Part shown: positions 56,789 through 64,000 of the stretch, in pieces
Layout: each line of letters starts with the position of its first letter
Numbering within the stretch: the first letter of the stretch is position 1
Assembly: GCF_017894385.1 (NCBI RefSeq)
Contig: NZ_CP059560.1
Span: 3,291,001-3,355,000 of the forward strand
DNA length: 64,000 bases
Direction of reading: 5' to 3'
DNA from: Aromatoleum petrolei
GTDB lineage: Bacteria > Pseudomonadota > Gammaproteobacteria > Burkholderiales > Rhodocyclaceae
The notes under the pieces: generated by a model
Told to the model about the DNA's origin: nothing
The model's database searches: none
Seen by the model: the letters and a program-made list of their open reading frames with translations, nothing else
Position numbers and translations under genes: made by a program

Positions 56789-59700
56789 ATGGCGGTCCCG
56801 CCGACGACCCCGAACGTGACTCCTACCGATTCCCGGCCCCGCGATGAGCGCCGGCGCGACGACTATTCCGACTGCCTGACTGCCGACCGCCCGCGCCTGC
56901 GCCGTCTCGCGCGCGACCTCGGTCGCCACTCCGGCGCCAAGCGCGAGCGCCTGCAGGCCGACCTCGACGCGCTGCTTGCACGCTCCCGCGCTGCGCTCGC
57001 CGAACGCCGGGCCCGCCTGCCGAAACCCGACTTCCCGGCCGAACTGCCCGTCACGCAAAAGCGCGACGAGATCGCCACCGCGGTCGCCGCCCACCAGGTC
57101 GTCATCGTCTGTGGCGAGACCGGCTCCGGCAAGACCACCCAGCTCCCCAAGATCTGCCTCGCACTCGGCCGCGGCGCCGCCGGCCTCATCGGCCATACCC
57201 AGCCGCGCCGTCTCGCCGCCCGCGCCACCGCGACCCGCATCGCGCAGGAGCTGAAAAGCGAACTCGGCCAGGCTGTCGGCTACAAGATCCGCTTCACCGA
57301 CCGCCTCAGCGAGTCGAGCTGCATCAAGTTGATGACCGACGGCATCCTGCTCGCGGAGACGCAGGGCGACCCGACCCTCGCTGCCTATGACACCCTGATC
57401 ATCGACGAGGCCCACGAGCGCAGCCTCAACATCGACTTCCTGCTCGGCTACCTCCGGACCCTGCTGCCGCGTCGCCCGGATCTGAAGGTGATCGTCACCT
57501 CCGCGACGCTCGACGCCGACCGCTTCGCGCGCCACTTCGCGAGCGCCGACGGCAAGCCCGCCCCGGTGATCGAAGTCTCCGGCCGCCTCTACCCGATCGA
57601 GCTGCGCTACCGCCCCGTCGAATCCGACGACGAACCTGCCCACCAGGACCGCCGCCCCGGCGCTGACCGCCGCAGGGACCGCGACCTCTACGACGCCATC
57701 GTAGACGCCGTCGATGAGGCGCACCGCAGCGGTCCCGGCGACACCCTTGTCTTCCTGCCCGGCGAGCGCGAAATCCGCGAGGCCTCTGAAGCCCTGCGCA
57801 AGGCGCATCACGCCGCCGGCACCGAGATCCTGCCGCTCTACGCGCGCCAGTCCGCGCAGGAGCAGATCCGCGTCTTCGCGCCCGGCAAGGGCCGCCGCGT
57901 CGTCCTCGCGACCAACGTCGCCGAGACCTCGCTCACGGTCCCCGGCATCCGTTACGTCGTCGACACCGGTCTGGCGCGCGTCAAGCGCTACTCGCACCGC
58001 AACAAGGTCGAGCAACTGCAGGTCGAGAAGATCGCGCAATCGGCCGCCAAGCAGCGCGCGGGTCGCTGCGGTCGCGTCATGGACGGCATCTGCTTCCGCC
58101 TCTACGACGAGGACGAGCTCGGTAAGCGCCCCGCGCACACCGATCCCGAGATCCTGCGCTCCTCGCTCGCCGGCGTGATCCTGCGCATGAAGTCCCTGCG
58201 CCTCGGCGCGGTCGAGGACTTCCCCTTCATCGACGCGCCGCTGCCGCGCATGATCGCCGACGGCTACCAGCTCCTCACCGAGCTCGGTGCCGTCACGGAT
58301 GACGACGCACGCGAACTCACGCCTACTGGCGTCGAACTCGCCAGGCTCCCGCTCGACCCCAAGATCGGCCGCATGATCCTCGCCGCGCGCGACCGCGGCT
58401 GCCTCGCCGAGGTCCTCGTCATCGCCGCCGCCCTGTCGACGCAGGATCCGCGCGAGCGCAATCCTGAAAGCCCCGGCGCCGCCGACCAGGCGCACGCCAG
58501 GTTCCGCGGCGGCGAGCAGGACCAGCGCTCCGAGTTCCTGTGGTTTTGGAACCTGTGGAAGGCATGGAGCGAAGTGCTGCGCCATGAAACCGGCAGCAAG
58601 CAGAAGGCGTGGGCGAAGCAGCACCACCTGTCCTACATGCGCCTGCGCGAATGGCGCGACGTGCATACCCAGCTCCACACCTTATGCACCGAACACGGAT
58701 GGAAGGAAAACGACAAGCCCGCGCAGTACGAAGCGATCCACAAGGCGCTCCTCGCCGGCCTCCTCGGCCACGTCGGCTGCAAGATCGAGGACGCCAGCGG
58801 CCCGCAGGCCGGCAGCTACCTCGGCGCGCGCGGCATCAGGTTCTGGCCGCATCCCGGTTCCGCGTTCGCCAAGAAGGCCGGCAAGTGGATCGTTTGCGCC
58901 GAACTCGTCGACACCTCGCGCCTCTTCGGCCGCTGCCTCGCGAAGATCGAACCCGAATGGCTGGAGGAAGTCGGCGCCCATCTCCTCAAGCGCCAGGTCT
59001 ATGAGCCGCACTGGTCCAAGACCACCGGTGCGGTACGCGCATGGGAGCGCGGCACGCTGCACGGCCTCGTCCTGTATGCCCGTCGCGGCGTCGGCTACCG
59101 CGACACCGACCCCGGGCTGTGCCGCGAACTCTTCATCCGCGAAGGCCTCGTCCAGGGCGAGATCGCCGAAGGCCCCGCCCGCAGCATGGCCTTCCTGCAG
59201 CACAACCGCCGCCTCGTCGCCGAGATCGAACGCCTCGAGCACAAGTCGCGCCGCCCCGACGTCCTCGTCGACGAGGAACTGATCCACGCCTTCTACGACG
59301 CCAAGCTCCCGCCGGACGTCCTCGACGTCCCGAGCTTCGACGCCTGGCGCAAGCAGGCCGAAAAGGCCGAGCCCAAGCTGCTGCACCTCTCGCGCGACCA
59401 GCTCATGCGCCACGAGGCCGAAGGGATCACGACCGACCGCTTCCCTGCGAACTTCGAGGTCCTCGGCCAGAAGCTCAAGCTCACCTACCTGCACCAGCCC
59501 GGCGAAGCCGACGACGGCGTCACGCTCACCGTCCCGCTCGCGATGCTCAACCAGGTCCCCGCGCACCGCTGTGAATGGCTCGTGCCCGGCCTGCTGGAAG
59601 AGAAGGTCGCGGCCCTGCTGCGAACCGTGCCGCAAAAGCACCGCCACCGCCTGCAACCGATCGCCGACAGCGCCGCCGCCTTCATGGAGCACTTCGACGC

Positions 59701-60913
59701 CGGCGAGTGGGACACCGACGAAGCGCTTCTGCGCGCACTCCAGCGCTTCGTCGAGGACCGCGTCTCGCTCAAGCTGCCGATGGAATCCTTCCGTGCGGAA
59801 AACCTCAATCCGCACTGCTTCATGAACTTCCGCGTCATCGACGAGCACGGCCGCGTGCTCGGCCAGTCGCGCAACCTCGCCGAACTGCGCACGCGGCTAC
59901 GCGACCAGGTCGCCGAACGCTTCCGCGGGGCGCGCATCACGATGCCCGAGGTCGCGGCCAAGGCCGTCACGCCAAAGGCGACGACTCCCCCTGCGCCCAC
60001 GCAGACGCCGAAAGGGCAGGGCGCCCCCGCGAAGCCGACCGCCGAAACCTCCGCCGCCCAACTCTCCGGTTTGACCGCCTGGACTTTCGGCCCGTTGCCG
60101 GAACTCCTCGAAGTCAAGGTCGCCGGTCGCGAAGTCATCGGCTTCCCCGCGCTCCATGACGACGGTGACAGCGTCTCCCTGTGCCCCTACGACACCCCCG
60201 AGGAAGCCGCGAAAGTGCATCGCAAGGGCCTCACCCGCCTCTTCGCGCTGACCCTCAAGGACCAGGTGCGCGCCGTCGAGCGCCTGCCTGGCCTGCGCGA
60301 TCTCGCGCTCGCCTTCATCCCGTTCGGCACCGAAGCCGAGCTCAAGGCCCAACTCGTCACCGCAACTCTCGACCGAACCTGCCTGCTCGATCCGCTCCCG
60401 ATCGACGCCGCAAGCTTCGAGAAGCGCTGTGCCGAAGCCAAATCCCGCATCACCCTCGTTGCCCAAGAGTTCATGCGCCTCGCGACGACCCTGATCGCCG
60501 AGCACGCCGCGCTGCAGAAACGCCTCACCGGCATGAAAGGCTTCCCCGAAGTCGCCGCCGACATCCAGGCCCAGGTCCGCGAGCTGATGCCCAAGGACTT
60601 TCTCATCGCCTATCCTTGGGAGCGCCTTGCCCACTTCCCGCGTTACCTCAAGGCCGCGGGCGTACGCCTGGACAAGCTGCGCAACAACCCCGCGCGCGAC
60701 GCGCAACTACAGACAGAGTGGCGCAGTCTCGCCCAACCCTTCGAGCGGGAACGCCTCGGCAAGCGCAAGGCCGGTGTCGCCGACCCCACACTGGACGAAT
60801 TCCGCTGGCTCCTCGAAGAGCTCCGCGTCGGCCTCTTCGCCCAGGAACTGAAAACCCCCATGCCCATGTCCGTAAAGCGCCTGCAAAAAATTTGGGACGC
60901 CCGCCCCCGATAG
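56789..60913 (+). CDS. hrpA: ATP-dependent RNA helicase HrpA
   Basis: A 1374-residue DEAH-box helicase. Motif I GETGSGKTTQLPK, Ia TQPRRLAARATA, II DEAH in IIDEAHERSLNIDFLL, III TSATLDADRFARHF, V VVLATNVAETSLTVPGIRYVVDTG and VI QRAGRCGRV are intact; HA2/OB-fold and the large HrpA C-terminal domain follow, with a Pro/Thr/Ala/Lys-rich insertion at about 1060-1095 not present in the E. coli protein (about 1300 residues). It remodels RNA or stalled ribosomes. The ATG at 56789 is the first in frame; no good ribosome site is visible and the first 30 residues are low-complexity, so the true start may differ. Confidence 0.93.
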   Translation: MAVPPTTPNVTPTDSRPRDERRRDDYSDCLTADRPRLRRLARDLGRHSGAKRERLQADLDALLARSRAALAERRARLPKPDFPAELPVTQKRDEIATAVAAHQVVIVCGETGSGKTTQLPKICLALGRGAAGLIGHTQPRRLAARATATRIAQELKSELGQAVGYKIRFTDRLSESSCIKLMTDGILLAETQGDPTLAAYDTLIIDEAHERSLNIDFLLGYLRTLLPRRPDLKVIVTSATLDADRFARHFASADGKPAPVIEVSGRLYPIELRYRPVESDDEPAHQDRRPGADRRRDRDLYDAIVDAVDEAHRSGPGDTLVFLPGEREIREASEALRKAHHAAGTEILPLYARQSAQEQIRVFAPGKGRRVVLATNVAETSLTVPGIRYVVDTGLARVKRYSHRNKVEQLQVEKIAQSAAKQRAGRCGRVMDGICFRLYDEDELGKRPAHTDPEILRSSLAGVILRMKSLRLGAVEDFPFIDAPLPRMIADGYQLLTELGAVTDDDARELTPTGVELARLPLDPKIGRMILAARDRGCLAEVLVIAAALSTQDPRERNPESPGAADQAHARFRGGEQDQRSEFLWFWNLWKAWSEVLRHETGSKQKAWAKQHHLSYMRLREWRDVHTQLHTLCTEHGWKENDKPAQYEAIHKALLAGLLGHVGCKIEDASGPQAGSYLGARGIRFWPHPGSAFAKKAGKWIVCAELVDTSRLFGRCLAKIEPEWLEEVGAHLLKRQVYEPHWSKTTGAVRAWERGTLHGLVLYARRGVGYRDTDPGLCRELFIREGLVQGEIAEGPARSMAFLQHNRRLVAEIERLEHKSRRPDVLVDEELIHAFYDAKLPPDVLDVPSFDAWRKQAEKAEPKLLHLSRDQLMRHEAEGITTDRFPANFEVLGQKLKLTYLHQPGEADDGVTLTVPLAMLNQVPAHRCEWLVPGLLEEKVAALLRTVPQKHRHRLQPIADSAAAFMEHFDAGEWDTDEALLRALQRFVEDRVSLKLPMESFRAENLNPHCFMNFRVIDEHGRVLGQSRNLAELRTRLRDQVAERFRGARITMPEVAAKAVTPKATTPPAPTQTPKGQGAPAKPTAETSAAQLSGLTAWTFGPLPELLEVKVAGREVIGFPALHDDGDSVSLCPYDTPEEAAKVHRKGLTRLFALTLKDQVRAVERLPGLRDLALAFIPFGTEAELKAQLVTATLDRTCLLDPLPIDAASFEKRCAEAKSRITLVAQEFMRLATTLIAEHAALQKRLTGMKGFPEVAADIQAQVRELMPKDFLIAYPWERLAHFPRYLKAAGVRLDKLRNNPARDAQLQTEWRSLAQPFERERLGKRKAGVADPTLDEFRWLLEELRVGLFAQELKTPMPMSVKRLQKIWDARPR

Positions 60914-60990
60914 ACAGCCTCTCAACACAGCGCCGGAGGCCCGGATCAGCACGGCAATAGAGGCCATCATCCGCCACTAAACAACGTCCT

Positions 60991-61019
60991 TTGATCCGTC
61001 AAGCGTTTCCTGCTATTCT
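60991..61019 (+). promoter_or_regulatory. Promoter of the rpsF operon
   Basis: TTGATC (60991-60996), 17-base spacer ending in TGC, TATTCT (61014-61019). Predicted start near 61026, a leader of about 60 bases ending in AAGGAG before the rpsF ATG. Confidence 0.65.
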
Positions 61020-61085
61020 TCCCGGCTTTCCCTTGCTCCACCGGTTCGCATGCCGGGGAGCTGTCATCAACCGCAAGGAGTCTCC

Positions 61086-61469
61086 ATGCGACATTACGAA
61101 GTTGTATTCATCGTCCACCCGGACCAGTCGGAACAGGTCCCGGCGATGATCGAACGCTACAAGTCGATCGTCACCGCCCGCGAAGGGAAGATCCACCGCC
61201 TGGAAGACTGGGGCCGCCGCCAGATGGCCTATCCGATCCAGAAGGTGCACAAGGCCCACTACGTGCTCATGAACATCGAGTGCGACGGCGAAGCCCTTGG
61301 CGAACTCGAGCACTCGTTCAAGTTCAACGATGCCGTCCTGCGTCACCTCGTCGTCAAGATGAAGCGCGCCGTGACCACCCCGTCGCCGATGATGAAGGAA
61401 GAGAAGTCCCGCTCGCTGACTGCCGCGCCCGCTGCGGAAGAAGCGAAGTCCGAGGCCGAATCCGCCTGA
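61086..61469 (+). CDS. rpsF: 30S ribosomal protein bS6
   Basis: A 127-residue bS6. [26 protein letters not shown], the [24 protein letters not shown] core and [20 protein letters not shown] are canonical; the Ala/Glu/Lys/Ser-rich tail (about 100-127) is the usual acidic extension. It binds 16S rRNA with bS18, encoded two genes downstream. A strong AAGGAG precedes the ATG. Confidence 0.97.
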   Translation: MRHYEVVFIVHPDQSEQVPAMIERYKSIVTAREGKIHRLEDWGRRQMAYPIQKVHKAHYVLMNIECDGEALGELEHSFKFNDAVLRHLVVKMKRAVTTPSPMMKEEKSRSLTAAPAAEEAKSEAESA

Positions 61470-61470
61470 G

Positions 61471-61824
61471 GTGACTGACGAGGGAATCAACCAACTGCAC
61501 CTCGACGCCCGGATTGCTGAACTCCAGCCCCTGCGTCGAACCCCGGCAGGAGTGCCGATCGCCGCTTGCGGCCTCGCGCACGAATCGAAACAACTGGAAG
61601 CGGGCCTGAGCCGCGACGTTTCGGTGGAGCTGCAGGCGGTTGCAGTCGGTGAACTGGCCAGTGTGCTGGCTAGTGCATCCCCCGGCATGAGGATACGGGT
61701 CTCCGGATTTCTCGCTGCGAAGAGCCTTCGCAGCCGAAGCCCGGTACTGCACCTGAGCAAGATCGAATTTCTGGAAGGAAACGAAAATGGCGTTCAACAA
61801 GAAGTTTGCAAAGAAAAAGGATGA
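61471..61824 (+). CDS. priB: Primosomal replication protein N PriB
   Basis: A 117-residue OB-fold protein. [33 protein letters not shown] (strands 1-3) and [12 protein letters not shown] at the end fit betaproteobacterial PriB. It helps PriA reload DnaB at stalled forks. It starts with GTG one base after the rpsF stop and overlaps rpsR by 38 bases, so the last 12 codons are shared in another frame; this compact order rpsF-priB-rpsR-rplI is standard. dnaB itself follows the operon. Confidence 0.9.
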   Translation: MTDEGINQLHLDARIAELQPLRRTPAGVPIAACGLAHESKQLEAGLSRDVSVELQAVAVGELASVLASASPGMRIRVSGFLAAKSLRSRSPVLHLSKIEFLEGNENGVQQEVCKEKG

Positions 61825-62059
61825 CCGCGGCAATCGCGGCCTGTTCAAGCGTCGCAAGTTCTGCCGCTTCACCGCGGAAAAGATCGAGGAAGTCGACTAC
61901 AAGGACGTCGACATCCTGAAGGACTTCGTCACCGAAAACAGCAAGATCATGCCGGCCCGCATCACCGGCACCAAGGCCGGCTACCAGCGTCAGCTGTCGA
62001 CCGCGATCAAGCGTGCGCGCTTCCTCGCCCTGCTGCCTTACACCGATCTGCACAAGTAA
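61787..62059 (+). CDS. rpsR: 30S ribosomal protein bS18
   Basis: A 90-residue bS18 with [74 protein letters not shown], all canonical. The retained single Cys (KFCRF) suggests the zinc-independent form. It starts within priB. Partner of bS6 in the 30S platform. Confidence 0.97.
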   Translation: MAFNKKFAKKKDDRGNRGLFKRRKFCRFTAEKIEEVDYKDVDILKDFVTENSKIMPARITGTKAGYQRQLSTAIKRARFLALLPYTDLHK

Positions 62060-62075
62060 TCAGGAGAGATCGGAC

Positions 62076-62525
62076 ATGCAAATCATTCTGCTCGAAAAAG
62101 TCGCCAACCTCGGCACCCTCGGCGACGTGGTCAAGGTCAAGGATGGCTACGCTCGCAACTACCTGATCCCGCAGGGTAAGGCCAAGCGCGCAACCCAGGC
62201 CAACATGGCCGCGTTCGAAGCCAAGCGCGCCGAACTCGAAAAGGCCCAGGCCGAAAAGCTCGCCGAAGCGCAGGCCGTTGCCACCAAGCTCGAAGGTCTG
62301 ATGCTGCAGATCGCCCGTAAGGCCGGCATGGACGGGCGCCTGTTTGGCTCCGTCACCAACATCGACATCGCTGAAGCGCTGGAAGGTCAGGGCTTCAAGG
62401 TTGAGCGCAGCGCGGTCCGCATGCCCGAAGGCCCGATCAAGGCCATCGGCGACGTGCAGATCGACATCGCCCTGCACCACGACGTCGTGGTTCCCGTCAC
62501 CGTTTCCGTGCTCGGCGAACAGTAA
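62076..62525 (+). CDS. rplI: 50S ribosomal protein bL9
   Basis: A 149-residue bL9: [40 protein letters not shown], a connecting helix rich in Ala/Glu/Lys (about 45-75), and the C-terminal domain with [16 protein letters not shown]. An AGGAGAG ribosome site precedes the ATG. The first 16 bases after rpsR separate it; the upstream in-frame extension is inside rpsR. Last gene before the terminator at 62549. Confidence 0.97.
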   Translation: MQIILLEKVANLGTLGDVVKVKDGYARNYLIPQGKAKRATQANMAAFEAKRAELEKAQAEKLAEAQAVATKLEGLMLQIARKAGMDGRLFGSVTNIDIAEALEGQGFKVERSAVRMPEGPIKAIGDVQIDIALHHDVVVPVTVSVLGEQ

Positions 62526-62548
62526 TCCGCCCGCGCTGAGGTGATCGC

Positions 62549-62582
62549 AAAAGGGGCTGCCGCGGCAGCCCCTTTTCTTTTT
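62549..62582 (+). terminator. Intrinsic terminator of the rpsF operon
   Basis: AAAAGGGGCTGCC (62549-62561) pairs with GGCAGCCCCTTTT (62564-62576), then CTTTTT. It is 23 bases after the rplI stop. Confidence 0.93.
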
Positions 62583-62603
62583 CAGCAGTCCCTGCCGCTT
62601 CGG

Positions 62604-62609
62604 TAAAAT
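62604..62609 (+). promoter_or_regulatory. Probable -10 box of dnaB
   Basis: TAAAAT, 31 bases before the dnaB ATG and 22 bases after the terminator T tract. The -35 region (TTCAGC near 62581) is weak. Confidence 0.4.
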
Positions 62610-62640
62610 TCCGCACTCGCTCTCCAGGACGATCGCCCCG

Positions 62641-64000
62641 ATGGCCACTCAAAAGCGCCGCTTTCCAGCGAACCCCGGCGACCCCGACATTTCGGCAATC
62701 AAGCTCCCGCCGCACTCGCTCGAAGCCGAACAATCCCTCATTGGCGGCATCCTGCTCGACAATCAGGCGTGGGAACGCGTGGCTGACCTCGCCAGCGAAG
62801 CCGACTTCTACCGCGACGATCACCGGCGCATCTTTCGCCACATCAGCAAGCTGCTCGACCTCGGCAAGCCGGCTGACGTCGTCACCGTGTTCGAATCGCT
62901 CGAGAAGAATGGTGAAGCCGAGCAGGCGGGTGGGCTCGCCTATCTCGCAGAAATCGCCAACAGCACCCCGTCGGCAGCGAACATCCGGCGTTACGCGGAA
63001 ATCGTCCGGGAGCGTGCCATCCTGCGCAAGCTCGTCACTGTCGGCGACGAAATCGCTGCCTCTGCGCTGAGCGCCACGGGCCGGGACGCCAAGACTCTGC
63101 TCGACGAAGCCGAAGCCAAAGTCTTCGAGATCGCCGAGTCGACAGCGCGCACCACCACCGGCTTTGTCTCGATCCAGCCCATCCTGAAGCAGGTCGTCGA
63201 CCGTGTGCAGGATCTCTACGACCGTGACAACCCGTCCGAGGTCACCGGCGTGCCGACCGGTCTCGTTGATCTCGACGACAAGACGTCCGGCCTGCAGCCC
63301 TCCGACATGATCATCGTGGCCGGCCGTCCCGCGATGGGCAAGACCACATTCGCGCTCAACGTCGCGGAACATGTCGCCGTCGACTGCAAGCTGCCCGTCG
63401 CCATTTTCTCGATGGAAATGCCCGGTACCCAGCTCGCCACCCGCTTCATCTCCTCCGTCGGCCGGATCGACCAAGGCAAGATCCGCACCGGTCGTCTCGG
63501 TGACGAGGATTGGCAGCGCCTTACGATGGCGATGGGCAAGCTCTATGATGCCCCGCTCTTCATCGACGAGACGCCCGGCCTCAATCCGATCGACCTGCGC
63601 GCCCGCGCACGCCGCCTCGCACGCCAGTGCGGCAAGCTCGGCCTCATCGTCATCGACTACCTGCAGCTCATGGTCGGCAGCAAGGACAGCGACAACCGGG
63701 CCTCCGAATTGTCCGAGATCTCACGCTCGATCAAGTCGCTCGCCAAGGAGCTGCACGTTCCGATCATCGCGTTGTCTCAGTTGAACCGGAGCCTCGAGCA
63801 GCGCCCCAACAAGCGCCCCGTGATGTCCGACCTGCGCGAATCCGGCGCCATCGAGCAGGACGCGGACATCATCATGTTCATCTATCGCGATGAGGTCTAT
63901 AACCCCGACTCGCCCGACAAAGGCTCTGCGGAACTGATTATCGGCAAGCATCGTAACGGCCCGACCGGCACCGTCCGCATGACCTTCATCGGCGAGTGCA
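62641..64000 (+). CDS. dnaB: Replicative DNA helicase DnaB, 3' end outside the window
   Basis: At least 453 residues are visible and the frame is open at the window end; about 10-15 C-terminal residues are missing by family length. The N-terminal domain has LPPHSLEAEQSLIGGILLDNQAWERV; the RecA-like domain has Walker A GRPAMGKTTFALNVA, FSMEMPGTQLATR, Walker B LIVIDYLQLM, PIIALSQLNRSLEQRP and the arginine finger region. No intein is seen at the usual insertion sites. A TAAAAT at 62604-62609 is a likely -10, placing transcription start just after the rplI terminator. PriB in the preceding operon works in its loading. Confidence 0.96.
   Translation, partial: MATQKRRFPANPGDPDISAIKLPPHSLEAEQSLIGGILLDNQAWERVADLASEADFYRDDHRRIFRHISKLLDLGKPADVVTVFESLEKNGEAEQAGGLAYLAEIANSTPSAANIRRYAEIVRERAILRKLVTVGDEIAASALSATGRDAKTLLDEAEAKVFEIAESTARTTTGFVSIQPILKQVVDRVQDLYDRDNPSEVTGVPTGLVDLDDKTSGLQPSDMIIVAGRPAMGKTTFALNVAEHVAVDCKLPVAIFSMEMPGTQLATRFISSVGRIDQGKIRTGRLGDEDWQRLTMAMGKLYDAPLFIDETPGLNPIDLRARARRLARQCGKLGLIVIDYLQLMVGSKDSDNRASELSEISRSIKSLAKELHVPIIALSQLNRSLEQRPNKRPVMSDLRESGAIEQDADIIMFIYRDEVYNPDSPDKGSAELIIGKHRNGPTGTVRMTFIGEC

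Overview
This 64 kb window is a gene-dense, very GC-rich bacterial chromosome segment. Gene content and synteny (betaproteobacterial-type HldA kinase without a cytidylyltransferase domain, rpsF-priB-rpsR-rplI-dnaB, GTP-dependent PEP carboxykinase, lutABC, an oxidative cobalamin locus) point to a betaproteobacterium, most likely Rhodocyclales (Azoarcus/Aromatoleum/Thauera-like). That placement is inference from recognised protein families, not a computed phylogeny. No insertion sequence, prophage, CRISPR array, rRNA or tRNA was recognised. Almost everything looks like vertically inherited core genome.

Layout. 1-9435 (minus strand): lipopolysaccharide inner-core operon hldA-hldD-waaF-waaC-waaG-waaP followed by three more WaaP/InaA-type kinase-fold genes (one with two kinase modules) and the start of a membrane sulfatase-like gene; most neighbours overlap by 1-4 bases. 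9509-21199: cobalamin locus split around a cobalamin riboswitch, with cobU and cobT-cobS-cobC on the minus strand (interrupted by a 7TM/degenerate-GGDEF gene) and btuB-btuC-btuD-cobO then cobA-cbiA on the plus strand; cobA-cbiA is bracketed by a perfect 29-bp inverted repeat. 21378-29742: tag, two GcvA-type LysR regulators, acpH, lutABC (L-lactate oxidation), an EamA exporter, a DUF2784 protein and small hypothetical genes. 29796-35020: ygiQ, ampD, a promoter with an unusually structured 250-nt leader in front of a lytic transglycosylase, and an aminotransferase. 35129-39585: divergent pckG and maeB, the PEP/pyruvate/C4 node. 39682-44589: patatin phospholipase, PbpG-type peptidase, IclR regulator, RluF-type pseudouridine synthase, and a small Cys-rich protein with an FNR/Anr-like box upstream. 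44721-49074: MacA-LolD-like ATPase-two FtsX/MacB-type permeases. 49166-56661: glnS, crcB, a BaiN-like flavoprotein, a deoxyinosine glycosylase, a Yip1-like protein, and a DUF898-M48 peptidase pair. 56789-64000: hrpA, then rpsF-priB-rpsR-rplI and the start of dnaB.

How the genes work together. The first block builds and phosphorylates the heptose region of LPS. The second imports corrinoids through BtuB/BtuCD (no btuF here) and adenosylates and assembles cobalamin, with the riboswitch providing feedback on the import/adenosylation arm. Several genes (ampD, lytic transglycosylase, pbpG) belong to peptidoglycan turnover. lutABC, pckG and maeB together fit growth on lactate and other C2-C4 organic acids. 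The most unusual things seen are non-coding: the promoter-hairpin-oligoT-multibranch leader at 32794-33085, a similar -10/hairpin/T7 arrangement in front of rluF, and the inverted repeat flanking cobA-cbiA.
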